Positions 44,289-54,213 are shown, counted from the stretch's first letter. The stretch: DNA of 64,000 nt from Nodosilinea nodulosa PCC 7104 (GCF_000309385.1 NZ_JH976537.1:4960795-5024794); one strand, 5' to 3'. Program-made: numbers and translations. Notes: generated by a model not told the origin, from the letters alone.

Positions 44289-44714
44289 CTCGCAGGTGTA
44301 TCCGTAGATTAAGGCGGCTCATTAACGATATCGCAGAAGCTCTTCCCCAATCCGGAAAAGCACTCCCAGGCGGGGCTACAATGCGCCCCCACCCAGAGCC
44401 CTGAGGCGAGAATGCCCGGCTCACGCTCTGCTCTCTGGTATACAGCCATACCCTTTGCCTTACTGATCCTATCAGCAGTTTTCCAGTCTTTGGGCTGCCG
44501 GAGCATAACGGTAGACACAGCAGGCAATCTCAGCCCCCTGGGGCATTTGGCGCTGGGGTTGGGGAAAGCGATCGCGCGTAAAGCTCGGCCGCAGGCCACC
44601 AAGGCCGCCGTTTTGGCCCATTTCCACCGAAGGCCCCAGCCCCAACAAAACTCAATGAATTAGGTTGTAAACCTACCCAAGACAGGGTAAAACTTGAAGC
44701 CGTAGCAATAAACG
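44289..44714. other. 426-bp intergenic region
   Basis: No gene is firmly supported. A plus-strand frame at 44412-44663 has a hydrophobic N-terminus ending in SLGC but a composition that degrades into Ala/Arg-rich sequence, and it runs nearly to the next gene. The AT-rich stretch 44660-44715 (AATTAGGTTGTAAACC, ACAGGGTAAAACTTG) probably holds the lipoprotein promoter. Confidence 0.4.
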
Positions 44715-45392
44715 ATGGCGGCAGCAATGACACAGGTAGCAGGCACAGGTAGCAGACTATGGCGGCAGGGTGCGCGTGGGGTAGGGCTATTGCTGCCGCT
44801 GCTGCTGCTGGGCTGTGGCTCGTCGAAGGTGGCCCAGTGCAATCAGCTGGCCGAGGTAGTCAATCAAACCCAGGGCTTTATGCAGGAGTTCGAGGCCGAG
44901 ATTCAGACCTTCAGCGAGAGTGCGGCCCAGGTCAAAAACCTAGACGACATCAAGCTAGCCGCCAGCCAGTACACCAGCGCTGTCGACAAGGTCGTCACCA
45001 ACCTCGACGGGCTAGTGGACGATCTTCAGGCCACCAACCTGCGCGATGAAGATCTGAGCCAGTTTAGGGATAACTACGTGGGGGTTGTGAAGGGCTTCAG
45101 CACCGCCCTTACCGATGCCCGTGAGGCCATGGAGCTGGTGGTGCAGGTGCAGTCTGAGGCCGAGCTGCCGGCCAAAATCGAAGAGTCTCAGCAGCAGACC
45201 ATGACCGCAGTCGCCTCGATCGAAACCCTCTCCCAAAAAGAATCGCAGCTCATCAACGAGGTCAACACCTACTGCGGGGCAGCTCAGCCCGCTGTGCCGC
45301 CTCAACCCGCCCCCTCCACCCCCACTGAGTCCACCGAACCTGCCCCGACCGAACCCGCTGTTCCCTCTACCCCCACCGATCCCGGATCGTAG
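44715..45392 (+). CDS. Putative lipoprotein with helical domain
   Basis: The 225-residue protein has a signal peptide ending in the lipobox LLLLGC near residue 34, so the mature N-terminal Cys should be lipid-modified. The mature part is a long helical region (about 40-190) with regular polar repeats and two more Cys (KVAQC and NTYC). It ends in a Pro/Thr/Ser-rich tail. No family was recognised. An ATG at 44727 is an alternative start. It is likely anchored in the plasma or outer membrane facing the periplasm. Confidence 0.7.
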   Translation: MAAAMTQVAGTGSRLWRQGARGVGLLLPLLLLGCGSSKVAQCNQLAEVVNQTQGFMQEFEAEIQTFSESAAQVKNLDDIKLAASQYTSAVDKVVTNLDGLVDDLQATNLRDEDLSQFRDNYVGVVKGFSTALTDAREAMELVVQVQSEAELPAKIEESQQQTMTAVASIETLSQKESQLINEVNTYCGAAQPAVPPQPAPSTPTESTEPAPTEPAVPSTPTDPGS

Positions 45393-46123
45393 CCCAGTAG
45401 ACTGCGGCATAGGTTTTTGGACTATGGCCGATTGCAAGGGGGCCGTGGGGCTGGGGAGCCAGGGAGTGGGAACGGTGGCGGATTTGCGTCCAGCAGCACC
45501 AGGCGCCAGTTTGGCGGCTTTGAAAGCGGGTTTAAAGGCCTATTTCAGGGGGCTTACACTCGTTTTCCTGGCTTAGCTCTGGGGCAAGACAGGAACTTTT
45601 CGTCGCAGCAAGCGCTCTAGGCCGTTAGATCTGCCAGAGTGATTTTGACGGGGGTGCGTTGCGGCGATCATCTGCCCTACCCCGGCAATGGGAGACTGGT
45701 AATCTCAGTCCAGTTGTGGAAGAAAAGTTAACATCCGCCCTACCTGCGCCAGAATATGAAGCATTTTCTGCAACTAAATCTATACTTTTGAAGCTGGAAT
45801 AATCTCCCTGTATAGAAAGCAATAACCCATGTGGGCCTAAGATATGTTAAAAGCATAGCTGATCCCACTTTAGGGCCAATAGACGGGGGGCAGGGGGGAC
45901 TGCTAACTGCCGCTAGACTCCTTTCAAACCCGTATTTAGATCCTGCTATCAATGGTTCTCAGCTAGTTCCTAAATAGATGTTCTGGCCCTCAACCTGAGC
46001 CAATTTGGGTAACTCTAGCCTGCGGCTTTCACCCCTGCCTGCTGTTATATCCTCTGTGTGTTCCCTGTGAGTTACTGAGGCTAAAAATTCCGTAATTTAT
46101 CTAGTCTGAGTAATCGTCATCCT
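45393..46123. other. 731-bp region without a supported gene
   Basis: Several short frames exist. Examples are a 50-residue plus-strand frame at 45423 and minus-strand frames at 45625-45822 and 45740-45952. None has a ribosome site, domain or composition like its neighbours. The region from about 45700 to 46120 is AT-rich compared with flanking genes and may include promoter elements of the gene at 46124. I see no structured RNA or repeat. Confidence 0.4.
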
Positions 46124-47053
46124 GTGACCTATCAGTCCCAAGTTCCGCCCGATTTAAAACAAGACCTCCTGCGAGCCGTAGACAACAGCCCCGCAGACTG
46201 GATTTTGCTTAACCTGGCCCTGAGCACGATGAAAATGGGGGGCCACCGCTACGGAGCATTCCTAGACGCTGCCACCACCGCCGCCAAGCTAGCCATCTAC
46301 AGCACGTTCATAGAACAGGGCCAGAACATTCGCAAGACAGGCTTCTTGTACCACGTAGAGCCCAAACGGGTAAAAGCGATCGTGCAAGAAATTCAGGCCG
46401 CGCTGGCAGAGGGGCAAAGCCTCAAGGTTCTCAACTCCAAAGAGCCCTACTATCTCATTGCTCTGCCCTTTCTCTGGCAAGAACACTTTCCCTGCAACGC
46501 CTCCGAGTCCTGCGTCCGGATTCAGGGCCTTACCCCCGGCGAGCGCAAAGCCATTGAGGAGGACTTGCCGAGCGGAGCACCCCGAGCCCGAATCTTAGAC
46601 CAGGTGGAGTTTACCGAGCTCATTGAGCTGCTCCACCAAATGTCCCAGGAGGAGTTGCCCAAGGGGCAGCGGATGCCCTTTAGCGACGCTCTGATGTCCC
46701 ACATCAAGTTTCGGCTGCTGCACTCCAGCACCGTGATTCAGATCGATTCGCCCCTGGTAGATATTCCTCTGTACGCTCTGGCCAGTGAATCGTACTCGCC
46801 CAAGGGGGAGCAGGAGCGAGTCTTTGCCATGATCGACGACGTGGCCCGCTACTTCGGCCTACTACAGGCCTGGGTGCGCGAAGAAACCGGTGTGATGCGC
46901 GGGGTCGAGGTATTTGACGTTGCTCCCCAGCAACGCCAGCAGGCCCTGCAGGAGCTCGACGAGATGCTGCGGGCCTGGGCTGACAAATACCACCAGGACG
47001 GCGGCCTGCCCATGGTGCTGCAGTTTGCGGCGGGCCGTCGGGAGTACGACTGA
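46124..47053 (+). CDS. Conserved hypothetical protein
   Basis: The 309-residue soluble protein starts at a GTG. It was not recognised. The N-terminal part reads DWILLNLALSTMKMGGHRYG and LYHVEPKRVKAIVQEIQAAL. The middle has YLIALPFLWQEHFPCNASE, and the C-terminal half is helical with LDEMLRAWADKYHQDGGLP. There is no signal peptide or membrane segment. The composition matches housekeeping neighbours. It is followed after 111 bp by crtD on the same strand. A lineage-specific cyanobacterial family is likely. Confidence 0.6.
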   Translation: MTYQSQVPPDLKQDLLRAVDNSPADWILLNLALSTMKMGGHRYGAFLDAATTAAKLAIYSTFIEQGQNIRKTGFLYHVEPKRVKAIVQEIQAALAEGQSLKVLNSKEPYYLIALPFLWQEHFPCNASESCVRIQGLTPGERKAIEEDLPSGAPRARILDQVEFTELIELLHQMSQEELPKGQRMPFSDALMSHIKFRLLHSSTVIQIDSPLVDIPLYALASESYSPKGEQERVFAMIDDVARYFGLLQAWVREETGVMRGVEVFDVAPQQRQQALQELDEMLRAWADKYHQDGGLPMVLQFAAGRREYD

Positions 47054-47164
47054 CCCAGGTGCCGACAGCCTTTACCGCCCCTGGTGCCCCATCATCTAGG
47101 TCTTTGGACTGACTCCAGAGCCTGGGTGGGCTAAGCTGAAGGTGTTGTAAAGATATGTAACGCC

Positions 47165-48718
47165 ATGGGTCAAGCTGCCCCTTCCCGCCAGGCCTCATCG
47201 GGTCGTCGAATCGTTGTCGCTGGGGCGGGCATTGGCGGCCTGACGGCGGCGGCGCTGCTGGCGCGTCGGGGTTATGCGGTGCGGGTATTTGACCAGGCCC
47301 AGGTGGCGGGAGGATGTGCCTCAACCTTTCGGCGGCGAGGCTTTACCTTCGATGTCGGGGCAACCCAGGTGGCGGGGCTAGAGCCAGGGGGCATTCACCA
47401 CCAGATCTTTGCTGAACTCGATCTGCCGCTGCCCGAGGCCACGCCCTGCGATCCGGCCTGTGCCGTTTTTTTGCCGGGGGAGAGTGAACCCATTCGGGTG
47501 TGGCGCGACCCGGCGGCGTGGCAGGCCGAGCGGCAGCGGCAGTTTCCCGGCAGCGAACCCTTTTGGCAGCTGATGCAAAGGCTATTTCAGCCCAGCTGGC
47601 GGTTTCAGGCGCGGCAGCCGGTGCTGCCCCCCCGCAGCCTCTGGGATCTGTGGCAGCTGGCCCAGGCGCTGCGCCCCGACACGCTGACGACGGTGCCCTA
47701 TACCTTTACCACCGTCGGGCAGGTGCTGCGTCAGCTGGGCCTGGCGGCCGATGCGCCCGGCGCTCCCCCCGCAAATCGCCGTCTCAAGACCTTTCTCGAC
47801 CTCCAGCTCAAGCTCTACTCCCAGGTTAGCGCCGACGAAACCGCCGTCCTGTACGCGGCCACCGCCCTCAGCATGTCCCAGGCACCCCAGGGATTGTGGC
47901 ACCTCCACGGCAGTATGCAGGTGCTCAGCGACAGCCTGGAAAAGGCGCTGCTGCGCGACGGCGGTCTGCTACAGCTCAACCACCGGGTGCAGCACGTCCA
48001 CACCGCCCAGGGCCGGGTGACGGGGGTCACCGTGGAGGATCAAAAAACCGGCCGCACTTGGGTAGAAGCTGCCGACCATGTGGTAGCCAACGTGACGGTG
48101 CAGAATCTGGTGCAGCTGCTGGGCGATCGCGCCCCCAGCCGCTATCGGGGCTACCAGCGCCGGGTCGAGGCCCTGCCCCCCAGCAGCGGAGCCTTTGTGC
48201 TGTATCTGGGGGTCGATGCTGCCGCTATTCCCCCCGACTGCCCGCCCCACCTGCAATTTTTCTACGACTACGACGGTCCGATCGCCGAAAACAATACGCT
48301 GTTTGTGTCGGTGAGTCGCCCCGGTGACGGGCGCGCCCCCGAGGGCAAGGCCACCATCGTCGCGTCTTCCTTTACTGACCTCAGTCCCTGGTGGCAAATC
48401 GAGGACTATGAAGCGCTCAAACAGGCCTATACCGAGGGCGCCATCCGGCGGCTGTCCAGCTACTTTGACCTCCAGCGCGAGCACATTGTCCACGTTGAGG
48501 CGGCTACCCCGCGCACCTTCGCCCGATTTACCGGCCGCGATCGCGGTGCGGTCGGCGGACTGGGCATGCGCATCGGCACCTTTGGCCCCTTTGGGTTTGC
48601 CAATCGCACCCCAGTGGGTGGGCTGTGGCTGGTGGGCGACTGCACTCACCCCGGCGAGGGGACAGCGGGCGTGAGCTACTCGGCCCAAACCGTCGCGAAG
48701 CAGATTGGGGCGCTCTAG
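47165..48718 (+). CDS. crtD: CrtD-type carotenoid C-3',4' desaturase
   Basis: The 517-residue FAD protein has the dinucleotide motif RIVVAGAGIGGLTAAALLAR near residue 15. The block FTFDVGATQVAGLEPGGIH near 60 is characteristic of CrtD relative to CrtH or CrtI. The C-terminal GLWLVGDCTHPGEGTAGVSY near 490 is the second FAD contact. It should introduce the C-3',4' double bond during myxol-type carotenoid synthesis at the membrane. A carotene isomerase (CrtH) is the main alternative but fits less well. No other carotenoid gene is adjacent. Confidence 0.75.
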   Translation: MGQAAPSRQASSGRRIVVAGAGIGGLTAAALLARRGYAVRVFDQAQVAGGCASTFRRRGFTFDVGATQVAGLEPGGIHHQIFAELDLPLPEATPCDPACAVFLPGESEPIRVWRDPAAWQAERQRQFPGSEPFWQLMQRLFQPSWRFQARQPVLPPRSLWDLWQLAQALRPDTLTTVPYTFTTVGQVLRQLGLAADAPGAPPANRRLKTFLDLQLKLYSQVSADETAVLYAATALSMSQAPQGLWHLHGSMQVLSDSLEKALLRDGGLLQLNHRVQHVHTAQGRVTGVTVEDQKTGRTWVEAADHVVANVTVQNLVQLLGDRAPSRYRGYQRRVEALPPSSGAFVLYLGVDAAAIPPDCPPHLQFFYDYDGPIAENNTLFVSVSRPGDGRAPEGKATIVASSFTDLSPWWQIEDYEALKQAYTEGAIRRLSSYFDLQREHIVHVEAATPRTFARFTGRDRGAVGGLGMRIGTFGPFGFANRTPVGGLWLVGDCTHPGEGTAGVSYSAQTVAKQIGAL

Positions 48719-49015
48719 TGCTTGACCTAGGGGCAGAAAGGAGCAAATCCTCAAGAAAACTTTAAAAAATGCATCCTATATAGCGGAGAAAACCACCCCC
48801 GACCTGGGTATTATTGACTAACTAAAAGTTGTAGATTGCAGCGTTCTAGGTAAAATTCACTACTCATCACCCCATCAAACCGGGTTCGAGTCAAAAAGGG
48901 GGTCGAGCAGAGCTAAATTTTGAGCTGTTTGCCCCACCGTGGATAGAATTGTCGCCAGAGTCGGCCGCCGCTGGGTTGCCGCCACGTCTACCGCCCTCAC
49001 AATCAGGTCAGCAGC

Positions 49016-50278
49016 ATGAGTCCTTGGGATTCCTTAGATTCGTGGTCAAACTACTCTAGTCGGCCCCCCGCTAGTCTAGAAGACTTGCTCTATCAGCACT
49101 GGCAGTACTGGCGCAAGCAGGAGGCTCCCCACGAGCTGATTGAGCGGTTTCGCCGCCTGTTTTTTGACGTTGCTAGCTACCCAGATAGCTCGGTGGCCAG
49201 CGCCCTGCTCAAGCTGTCAGAGCAGGACACCGCCGATCGCGAGTTTAAGTACGTCCTCAACCGCTGCTGCTACACCCTCATTAACCTCTGGTACACCCAG
49301 CCCCGCGACCACTGGGCTATTCCAGAGCTGGTGCGGCTGTTTGAAGACCTGCCCCCGGTTCACGGCCCCAACGCTAAGGCTCAAAGGGTTTACAGCCTGG
49401 TCAAGGAGTTTCCCCAGACCGAGCAGTTTGCCTCTCTGGTGCGGCTTCAGCAAATTATGGCCCCCGCCCGAGAAGCCGATACCTCCGCAGCGGCAGCTGT
49501 GGAAGATCAGCCCCTGGCCCACCGCATTCGCCACTATCCCTTCCTGTACGACAACAGCCTGCTGACCAAAGACAGCGGCCAGGAGCAAAAGCAAAACATC
49601 AACGATCTGCGCCGTCGGGCCGAGACCGACCTGGGCATTCGGCTGGCCCGCTACCACGCCCAGCACCAGATTCCTGAGCGGGCCGGGCAGGTGGTCAATC
49701 CCACGCTGCTCGACACCACTGGACTAGACGAAGCGCTGAACTTCTACACGGGCAAAATTGATGGCCGCACCCACCGCGACCAGGCCCGCTGGTTTGCCAC
49801 CTACAGCAAAACCGTGCGATCATTCCGCGACTTCAAAGACGAGTTTGTCGACTACTTGATCAGCCCGATCGCAGCAGCCGAACCCAAGTACAGCGGCAAC
49901 CACTTCACCCGCAACTTGCGCCAGTACCTGCGCGAGACCCTGGCCGAGTTCGACGCTCAGCCCCTGAACAGCTTTATGCTGGTTGAGACCTGCCGCCGTC
50001 TGCTCAACTTTTTGGTGGTCGACAGCCCCCACCGCCCGGTGTTTCGCAACTTTCGCCACCTGGTCAACGACGTGGGCCACACCCTGACCATGGGCCTGCT
50101 GCTGCGGCTGGTGCTGTTTTGCTCGGCGGCTAAGCCCTGGCTAGAGCGCTGTTTTTCGGTGCTGTTCAACCTCCACGAGCGCCGCACCTGCAAAGAGGTA
50201 CCCTGGCTGGTGACCAGTCTTGAGCACGCTAACGTAGCGCTAATCACCAACTTTAGCGATGTTGGCTATCAGTTCTAG
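49016..50278 (+). CDS. Conserved hypothetical protein, cyanobacterial type
   Basis: The 420-residue soluble protein was not recognised. It is strongly helical and rich in Arg, Leu, Tyr and Phe. Segments include LIERFRRLFFDVASYPDSS, YVLNRCCYTLINLWY, LAHRIRHYPFLYDNSLLTKD and FVDYLISPIAAAEPKYSGN. It has no signal peptide; the segment LTMGLLLRLVLFCSAA near 360 is hydrophobic but bordered by charges. Regular codon use and length indicate a real gene. The upstream 297 bp contain no gene. A scaffold or regulatory role is conceivable but unsupported. Confidence 0.65.
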   Translation: MSPWDSLDSWSNYSSRPPASLEDLLYQHWQYWRKQEAPHELIERFRRLFFDVASYPDSSVASALLKLSEQDTADREFKYVLNRCCYTLINLWYTQPRDHWAIPELVRLFEDLPPVHGPNAKAQRVYSLVKEFPQTEQFASLVRLQQIMAPAREADTSAAAAVEDQPLAHRIRHYPFLYDNSLLTKDSGQEQKQNINDLRRRAETDLGIRLARYHAQHQIPERAGQVVNPTLLDTTGLDEALNFYTGKIDGRTHRDQARWFATYSKTVRSFRDFKDEFVDYLISPIAAAEPKYSGNHFTRNLRQYLRETLAEFDAQPLNSFMLVETCRRLLNFLVVDSPHRPVFRNFRHLVNDVGHTLTMGLLLRLVLFCSAAKPWLERCFSVLFNLHERRTCKEVPWLVTSLEHANVALITNFSDVGYQF

Positions 50279-50473
50279 CCTCTCTGGGGAACGCCTTGGC
50301 CTTTCAGTGCCTCGGTGACCCATGTGTTTAGGCGACACATTTTTGCTGTCAGCCCGCAGGAGCTGCGACTTTGCTGCGTCGTCCCGGCGTGGCTGTACTC
50401 GACGTCTATTTTTAAAATTTCCCCTGGCCCGAGGCCGTCAAAGCAGACCTTGGCCAGGCGGAACTAACGGTGT

Positions 50474-52087
50474 ATGGGGGGAGTTGGATTGGCGCAGGGC
50501 TGGGTGTGGATTAGGCGATTGGCCCTGGGGGCGGTGGCGGTGGGGCTGGTGCTGCGCTTTGCCAACTTAGATCGCAAGGTTTACTGGCACGACGAAGCCT
50601 ACACCAGCCTGCGAGTAGCGGGCTATGTCGGCCCGGCGGTGGAAAAAGCCACCGCCGATCGCCCCAGCCTGACGGCGGCAGACCTGATGCGTTATCAGCA
50701 GATGCCGCCTGCCCCATCGCTGGCCGACTGCTGGACCGCGCTGGTCGCCAACCCCGAACATCCGCCGCTGTACTACCTGCTGGCCCACGGCTGGGGGCGG
50801 CTGTTTGGCGCGTCGGTGGCGGGCTACCGGGCGATCGCGGCCCTGTTTGGGGCGATCGCCCTGCCGGTGATGTTCTGGCTGGCGCGGCAGCTGTTTCCGC
50901 TCCGGCCAGCGGTGGCCTGGGTGGCGGTGGCCCTGCTGGCGGTATCCCCAGTGCAGCTGGTCTACGGTCAGGAGGCGAGGGAGTACACCCTCTGGGTGGT
51001 GGGGCTGCTGCTGGCCCACGGGAGCCTGGTGCAGGCCCTCCACCAAAAAACGCCCTGGGCCTGGGTGACCTACGGGCTGGCCCTGGGGCTGGCCTGGTAC
51101 GGGTCGCTGGTGACGGCGCTGCTGGGGCTGAGCCATCTGGTCTATATGGCCCTCAGCCAGCGGCGGGTGCGGCCCTGGGTGGGGTATGGGCTGGCCAACG
51201 GCCTCGGGCTGCTCCTGTTTGCCCCCTGGATTTGGACCCTGGTGCAGCAGTGGGGGCGGTTCCAAAAGGTCACCGGCTGGACCCGTGAACCAAGCCCCCT
51301 GGGGTTTTTAGCCCAGCTGTGGGGGCTGCACTACAGCGCCACCGTGGTCGATTTTAATCTCCCGCTGAACCATCCTTTTACCGTGGTGGGGCCAACCCTG
51401 GTGTTGGGCCTGGGGGCGATCGCCCTGGGCCACCTGTGGCGCCACTACCCGCGATCGACCGCCCTGTTCTTGACCTGCGGGCTGCTGATTCCGCCGCTGG
51501 TGCTGATCGGCCACGACATTCTCAAAGCGGCGCAAATCTCCCGCAATACTCGCTACTTCCTGCCGTCGCTTGTGCTGATGCCGCTGGCGATCGCGGTTCT
51601 TGTCACCCACTGGCTCACCTTTTCCCAGCGGTGGGTGAGGGGTTTGGGCGCGGCACTGCTGGCCCTGGTGCTCATGGTGGGGCTGGCATCAGGCGTCACC
51701 AATGTGCGCGCGTTTACCTGGTGGAATAAAGCCTTTAGCTCATCCAATCGGTTTATCGCTGCGGACATAAACCAGCTACCCGACCCCATGGTCATCGTTG
51801 GCCCCAGCAACATTGCCCTGGGGGAGGCCCTCTCGCTCAGCCACTACCTGCGACCCGACACGCCGGTATGGCTATTGTCCGACCAGACCCTGCCCACCGC
51901 CGCTGCCCTCAGGGCGGCCCACCCCCAGGGCAGCCTGGTTTTGTTTAAGGCCAGCCCCGACTTACTGGAAACAGTGCCGCCGGGATGGCAAATTGCCCTG
52001 GCCGACGAGGCCGCCCAGTTCTCTCCCTACGATGTGGTCAGGCTGATCCCGCCGCCCGGTTCTCAGCCTCGCCCAATGCCAGGCTGA
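50474..52087 (+). CDS. GT39/ArnT-like membrane glycosyltransferase
   Basis: The 537-residue protein has about 11 membrane segments. A first periplasmic loop carries the acidic WHDEAYTSLR motif near residue 36, followed by NPEHPPLYYLLAHGWG near 94. These are the catalytic and conserved motifs of PMT/ArnT-like (GT39/GT83) transferases, which move sugars from polyprenyl-phosphate donors. The C-terminal 100 residues are soluble. The target may be a protein, lipid or polysaccharide. The gene is isolated, so context gives no hint. Confidence 0.75.
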   Translation: MGGVGLAQGWVWIRRLALGAVAVGLVLRFANLDRKVYWHDEAYTSLRVAGYVGPAVEKATADRPSLTAADLMRYQQMPPAPSLADCWTALVANPEHPPLYYLLAHGWGRLFGASVAGYRAIAALFGAIALPVMFWLARQLFPLRPAVAWVAVALLAVSPVQLVYGQEAREYTLWVVGLLLAHGSLVQALHQKTPWAWVTYGLALGLAWYGSLVTALLGLSHLVYMALSQRRVRPWVGYGLANGLGLLLFAPWIWTLVQQWGRFQKVTGWTREPSPLGFLAQLWGLHYSATVVDFNLPLNHPFTVVGPTLVLGLGAIALGHLWRHYPRSTALFLTCGLLIPPLVLIGHDILKAAQISRNTRYFLPSLVLMPLAIAVLVTHWLTFSQRWVRGLGAALLALVLMVGLASGVTNVRAFTWWNKAFSSSNRFIAADINQLPDPMVIVGPSNIALGEALSLSHYLRPDTPVWLLSDQTLPTAAALRAAHPQGSLVLFKASPDLLETVPPGWQIALADEAAQFSPYDVVRLIPPPGSQPRPMPG

Positions 52088-52239
52088 CCCATACGCAATC
52101 GATTTGGAAGTAACCCCGGTGCACGATTTGGACCCTGTGGGGGCGTGGCCCGCCATGCCCCCACAAACCGGGCATAGGCCGTCAGGGTTTGGGCTTATAC
52201 CAAATCCGAATCCCATAATCCCGATTCCCAAAAGGTAGA

Positions 52240-52325
52240 ACCGTAGGGTGCATTCGCGGCTACACCCTCGCCTGGCAGCGCCCTGATGGCTTTGATTAGC
52301 CGCAATGCACCACTAGGGAATCGGG
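52240..52325. repeat. Imperfect palindromic dispersed repeat (TAGGGTGCATT type)
   Basis: GTAGGGTGCATTCGCGGC and GCCGCAATGCACCACTA are near-complementary arms separated by about 45 bp. The unit resembles the GACGCACC palindromes at 298-348. It lies between the convergent glycosyltransferase and LD-carboxypeptidase genes. Confidence 0.5.
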
Positions 52326-52347
52326 GGTAGCTGATCAGGATTTGGTA

Positions 52348-53388
52348 TTAGACGACCGCCGGAGCCTGCATCTGAAGGGTGCCGATCGCCGCATCCATGG
52401 TCAGCGGAGCGCCGATGGGCAGCGTCCAAATGGGTTCTACGTGACCAATCCAGGCCCCCGCGTAGGCGGGAATGCCCAGGGGCTGAATGTGGTCGCGCAG
52501 AATGTCTTCCAGGGTGAGCGAGCCGTAGCCTTCGCCGGGGCCGCAGGCGACGCACTGGCCAAACACAAACCCCGCCAGCCCGTCCAGCACTCCCGCTAGC
52601 CTGAGCTGGGTGAGCATGCGATCGATGCGGTAGAGCGGTTCACCCACGTCTTCTAAAAACAAAATGGCTCCGGTGGTGCTGGGCAGGTAGGGCGACCCGA
52701 CAATGCCAGAAACTACCGACAGGTTGCCCCCCAGCAGCGGCCCGGTGGCGCGACCCGCCGTGATGGTCTGAATCCGCCCCTGGTCGCGCATCAGGCGATC
52801 TTGGTCGGCCCCCAGCAGCGGGTTGCTGTAGGTGAGCGCTTCGCCCTGCATAAGAATTTGGCGCAGTGGCTCCACCTGGTCGGGCTGCCAGGAGGTAACG
52901 CCGTGGGGGCCGTGGAATGTGACCAGCCCGGTTTGGGCGTGGATGCCCAGCAGCAGGGCCGAGATATCGCTAAAGCCAATCAGCACCTTGGGGTTGGCGC
53001 GAATGGTGTCGTAGTCGAGGTAGGGCAGAATGCGGGCGCTGCCCCAGTCGCCCCGGATTGGCAGCAGCGCTTTGACCGCCGGGTCGGCAAACAGGGCATT
53101 GACGTCGGCGGCCCGCTCGGCATCGGTGCCGGCCAGGTAGCCGTAACGGGCTAGAGCGTGGGGCGCGACCTGGGGCACAAAGCCTAGAGCCTTTACCGCA
53201 TCGATGACCAGATCGAGGCGATCGCGCTCAAAAGTAGCCCCCGCCGGACTCACAATGCCCACCGTATCGCCCTCCCGCAGGCGCGGCGGCTTCAGGATGG
53301 GCGGGGCCTGGGCCGGGACGGCCTGCGATCGCAGCGCCACCGCTGCCGTAGCCACCCCCAACCCGCCCAATAGCTGTCGCCGCTGCAT
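52348..53388 (-). CDS. LD-carboxypeptidase (S66 family), exported
   Basis: The 346-residue protein starts MQRRQLLGGLGVATAAVALR, a Tat-like signal ending near AQA. The S66 triad is visible: Ser in LIGFSDISALLL near residue 145, Glu in FLEDVGEPLYRID near 245 and His in GAWIGHVEPIW near 315. It should trim the terminal D-Ala from murein tetrapeptides, in the periplasm if exported. Typical LdcA proteins are cytoplasmic, so the twin-arginine leader is notable; two Tat subunits are encoded in this window. Its start faces the methyltransferase gene. Confidence 0.85.
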   Translation of the reverse strand: MQRRQLLGGLGVATAAVALRSQAVPAQAPPILKPPRLREGDTVGIVSPAGATFERDRLDLVIDAVKALGFVPQVAPHALARYGYLAGTDAERAADVNALFADPAVKALLPIRGDWGSARILPYLDYDTIRANPKVLIGFSDISALLLGIHAQTGLVTFHGPHGVTSWQPDQVEPLRQILMQGEALTYSNPLLGADQDRLMRDQGRIQTITAGRATGPLLGGNLSVVSGIVGSPYLPSTTGAILFLEDVGEPLYRIDRMLTQLRLAGVLDGLAGFVFGQCVACGPGEGYGSLTLEDILRDHIQPLGIPAYAGAWIGHVEPIWTLPIGAPLTMDAAIGTLQMQAPAVV

Positions 53389-53444
53389 ACGCGCTACCCT
53401 AAAATCTTGCCTACGTCACTGCCGAGCATACACCGGAGCCACCC

Positions 53445-54056
53445 ATGACAGCGTCTTCTTCGTCCCCCCTCAGCCCCGCCGCCTGGGAACAGCGCTACCA
53501 GGAAGGCACCCCCCGCTGGGATCTGGGCCACCCCGCCCCGGCCTTTCAGGCCCTGCTAGCATCTGCCGACGCCCCCAGGACAGGCTCGGCGCTGGTGCTC
53601 GGCGCCGGGCGCGGCCACGATGCCATCCTTTTCGCCCAGCAGGGCTTCAATGTTACTGCCGTAGACTTTGCTCCCTCAGCCATTCAGGCCTTGGGCGCAC
53701 AGGCCCAGGCTAAAGACCTCTCCCTGCAACTGCTAGAGCGAGATATTTTTGACCTGGTGCCCGAGTTTAGCGGGCAGTTTGACTACGCGATCGAACACAC
53801 CTGCTTCTGCGCCATCGACCCCGCCCTGCGCCCCGCCTACGTAGAGCTGGTGGCCAATCTGCTGGCACCCAATGGCGACCTGCTGGCCGTATTCTTTACC
53901 CACCGTCGCCAGGGCGGCCCACCCTTCGGCACTACCCCCACCGAAGTGCGCCAGCTGTTTGAACCCCACTTCGAGGTTGTTTCCCTGGAACCTGTGGCCA
54001 ATTCAGTGCCATCGCGCAGCGGGGAAGAGTATTTTGGGCGGCTGCGGCGGCGTTAG
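53445..54056 (+). CDS. TPMT/halide methyltransferase-family protein
   Basis: The 203-residue SAM-dependent protein has WEQRYQEGTPRWDLGHPAP near residue 14 and the SAM motif ALVLGAGRGHDAILFA near 49. FDYAIEHTCFCAIDP near 110 completes the set. These blocks define the thiopurine S-methyltransferase/methyl halide transferase family. The substrate could be a thiol, halide or selenium compound. GGAG 7 nt upstream of the ATG supports the start. Confidence 0.8.
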   Translation: MTASSSSPLSPAAWEQRYQEGTPRWDLGHPAPAFQALLASADAPRTGSALVLGAGRGHDAILFAQQGFNVTAVDFAPSAIQALGAQAQAKDLSLQLLERDIFDLVPEFSGQFDYAIEHTCFCAIDPALRPAYVELVANLLAPNGDLLAVFFTHRRQGGPPFGTTPTEVRQLFEPHFEVVSLEPVANSVPSRSGEEYFGRLRRR

Positions 54057-54070
54057 AAGGGTGGATGGAT

Positions 54071-54122
54071 GAATTCAAAGTTCAAAGTTCAAAATTTTGA
54101 ATTCTCAATTTTGAATTTTGAA
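54071..54122. repeat. TTCAAAG tandem repeat with inverted arms
   Basis: GAATTCAAA (54071-54079) and TTTGAATTC (54096-54104) enclose GTTCAAA units. A further TTTTGAATTTTGAA run follows. The element is related to that at 28807-28864 and lies after the methyltransferase stop codon. Confidence 0.65.
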
Positions 54123-54213
54123 CTTCCACAGATCTCCCTACCTCCCCCACCCTCCCACCTCCCAGCCCAACACTCCTTATACTGAAGAAGACCGTTCATA
54201 GCGCACCTTTTCC

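Noticed and set aside
44412..44663. Possible 83-residue lipoprotein-like frame (hydrophobic N-terminus ending SLGC)
   Set aside because: The sequence after the hydrophobic part looks non-coding, with no homology-like motif; the resemblance to a lipobox is probably chance.
45423..45575. 50-residue plus-strand frame after the lipoprotein gene
   Set aside because: Ala/Gly/Leu composition typical of GC-rich background and no ribosome site.
48885..48905. GGTTCGAGTC resembling a tRNA T-arm
   Set aside because: No acceptor, D- or anticodon arms can be folded around it, so it is not a tRNA gene.
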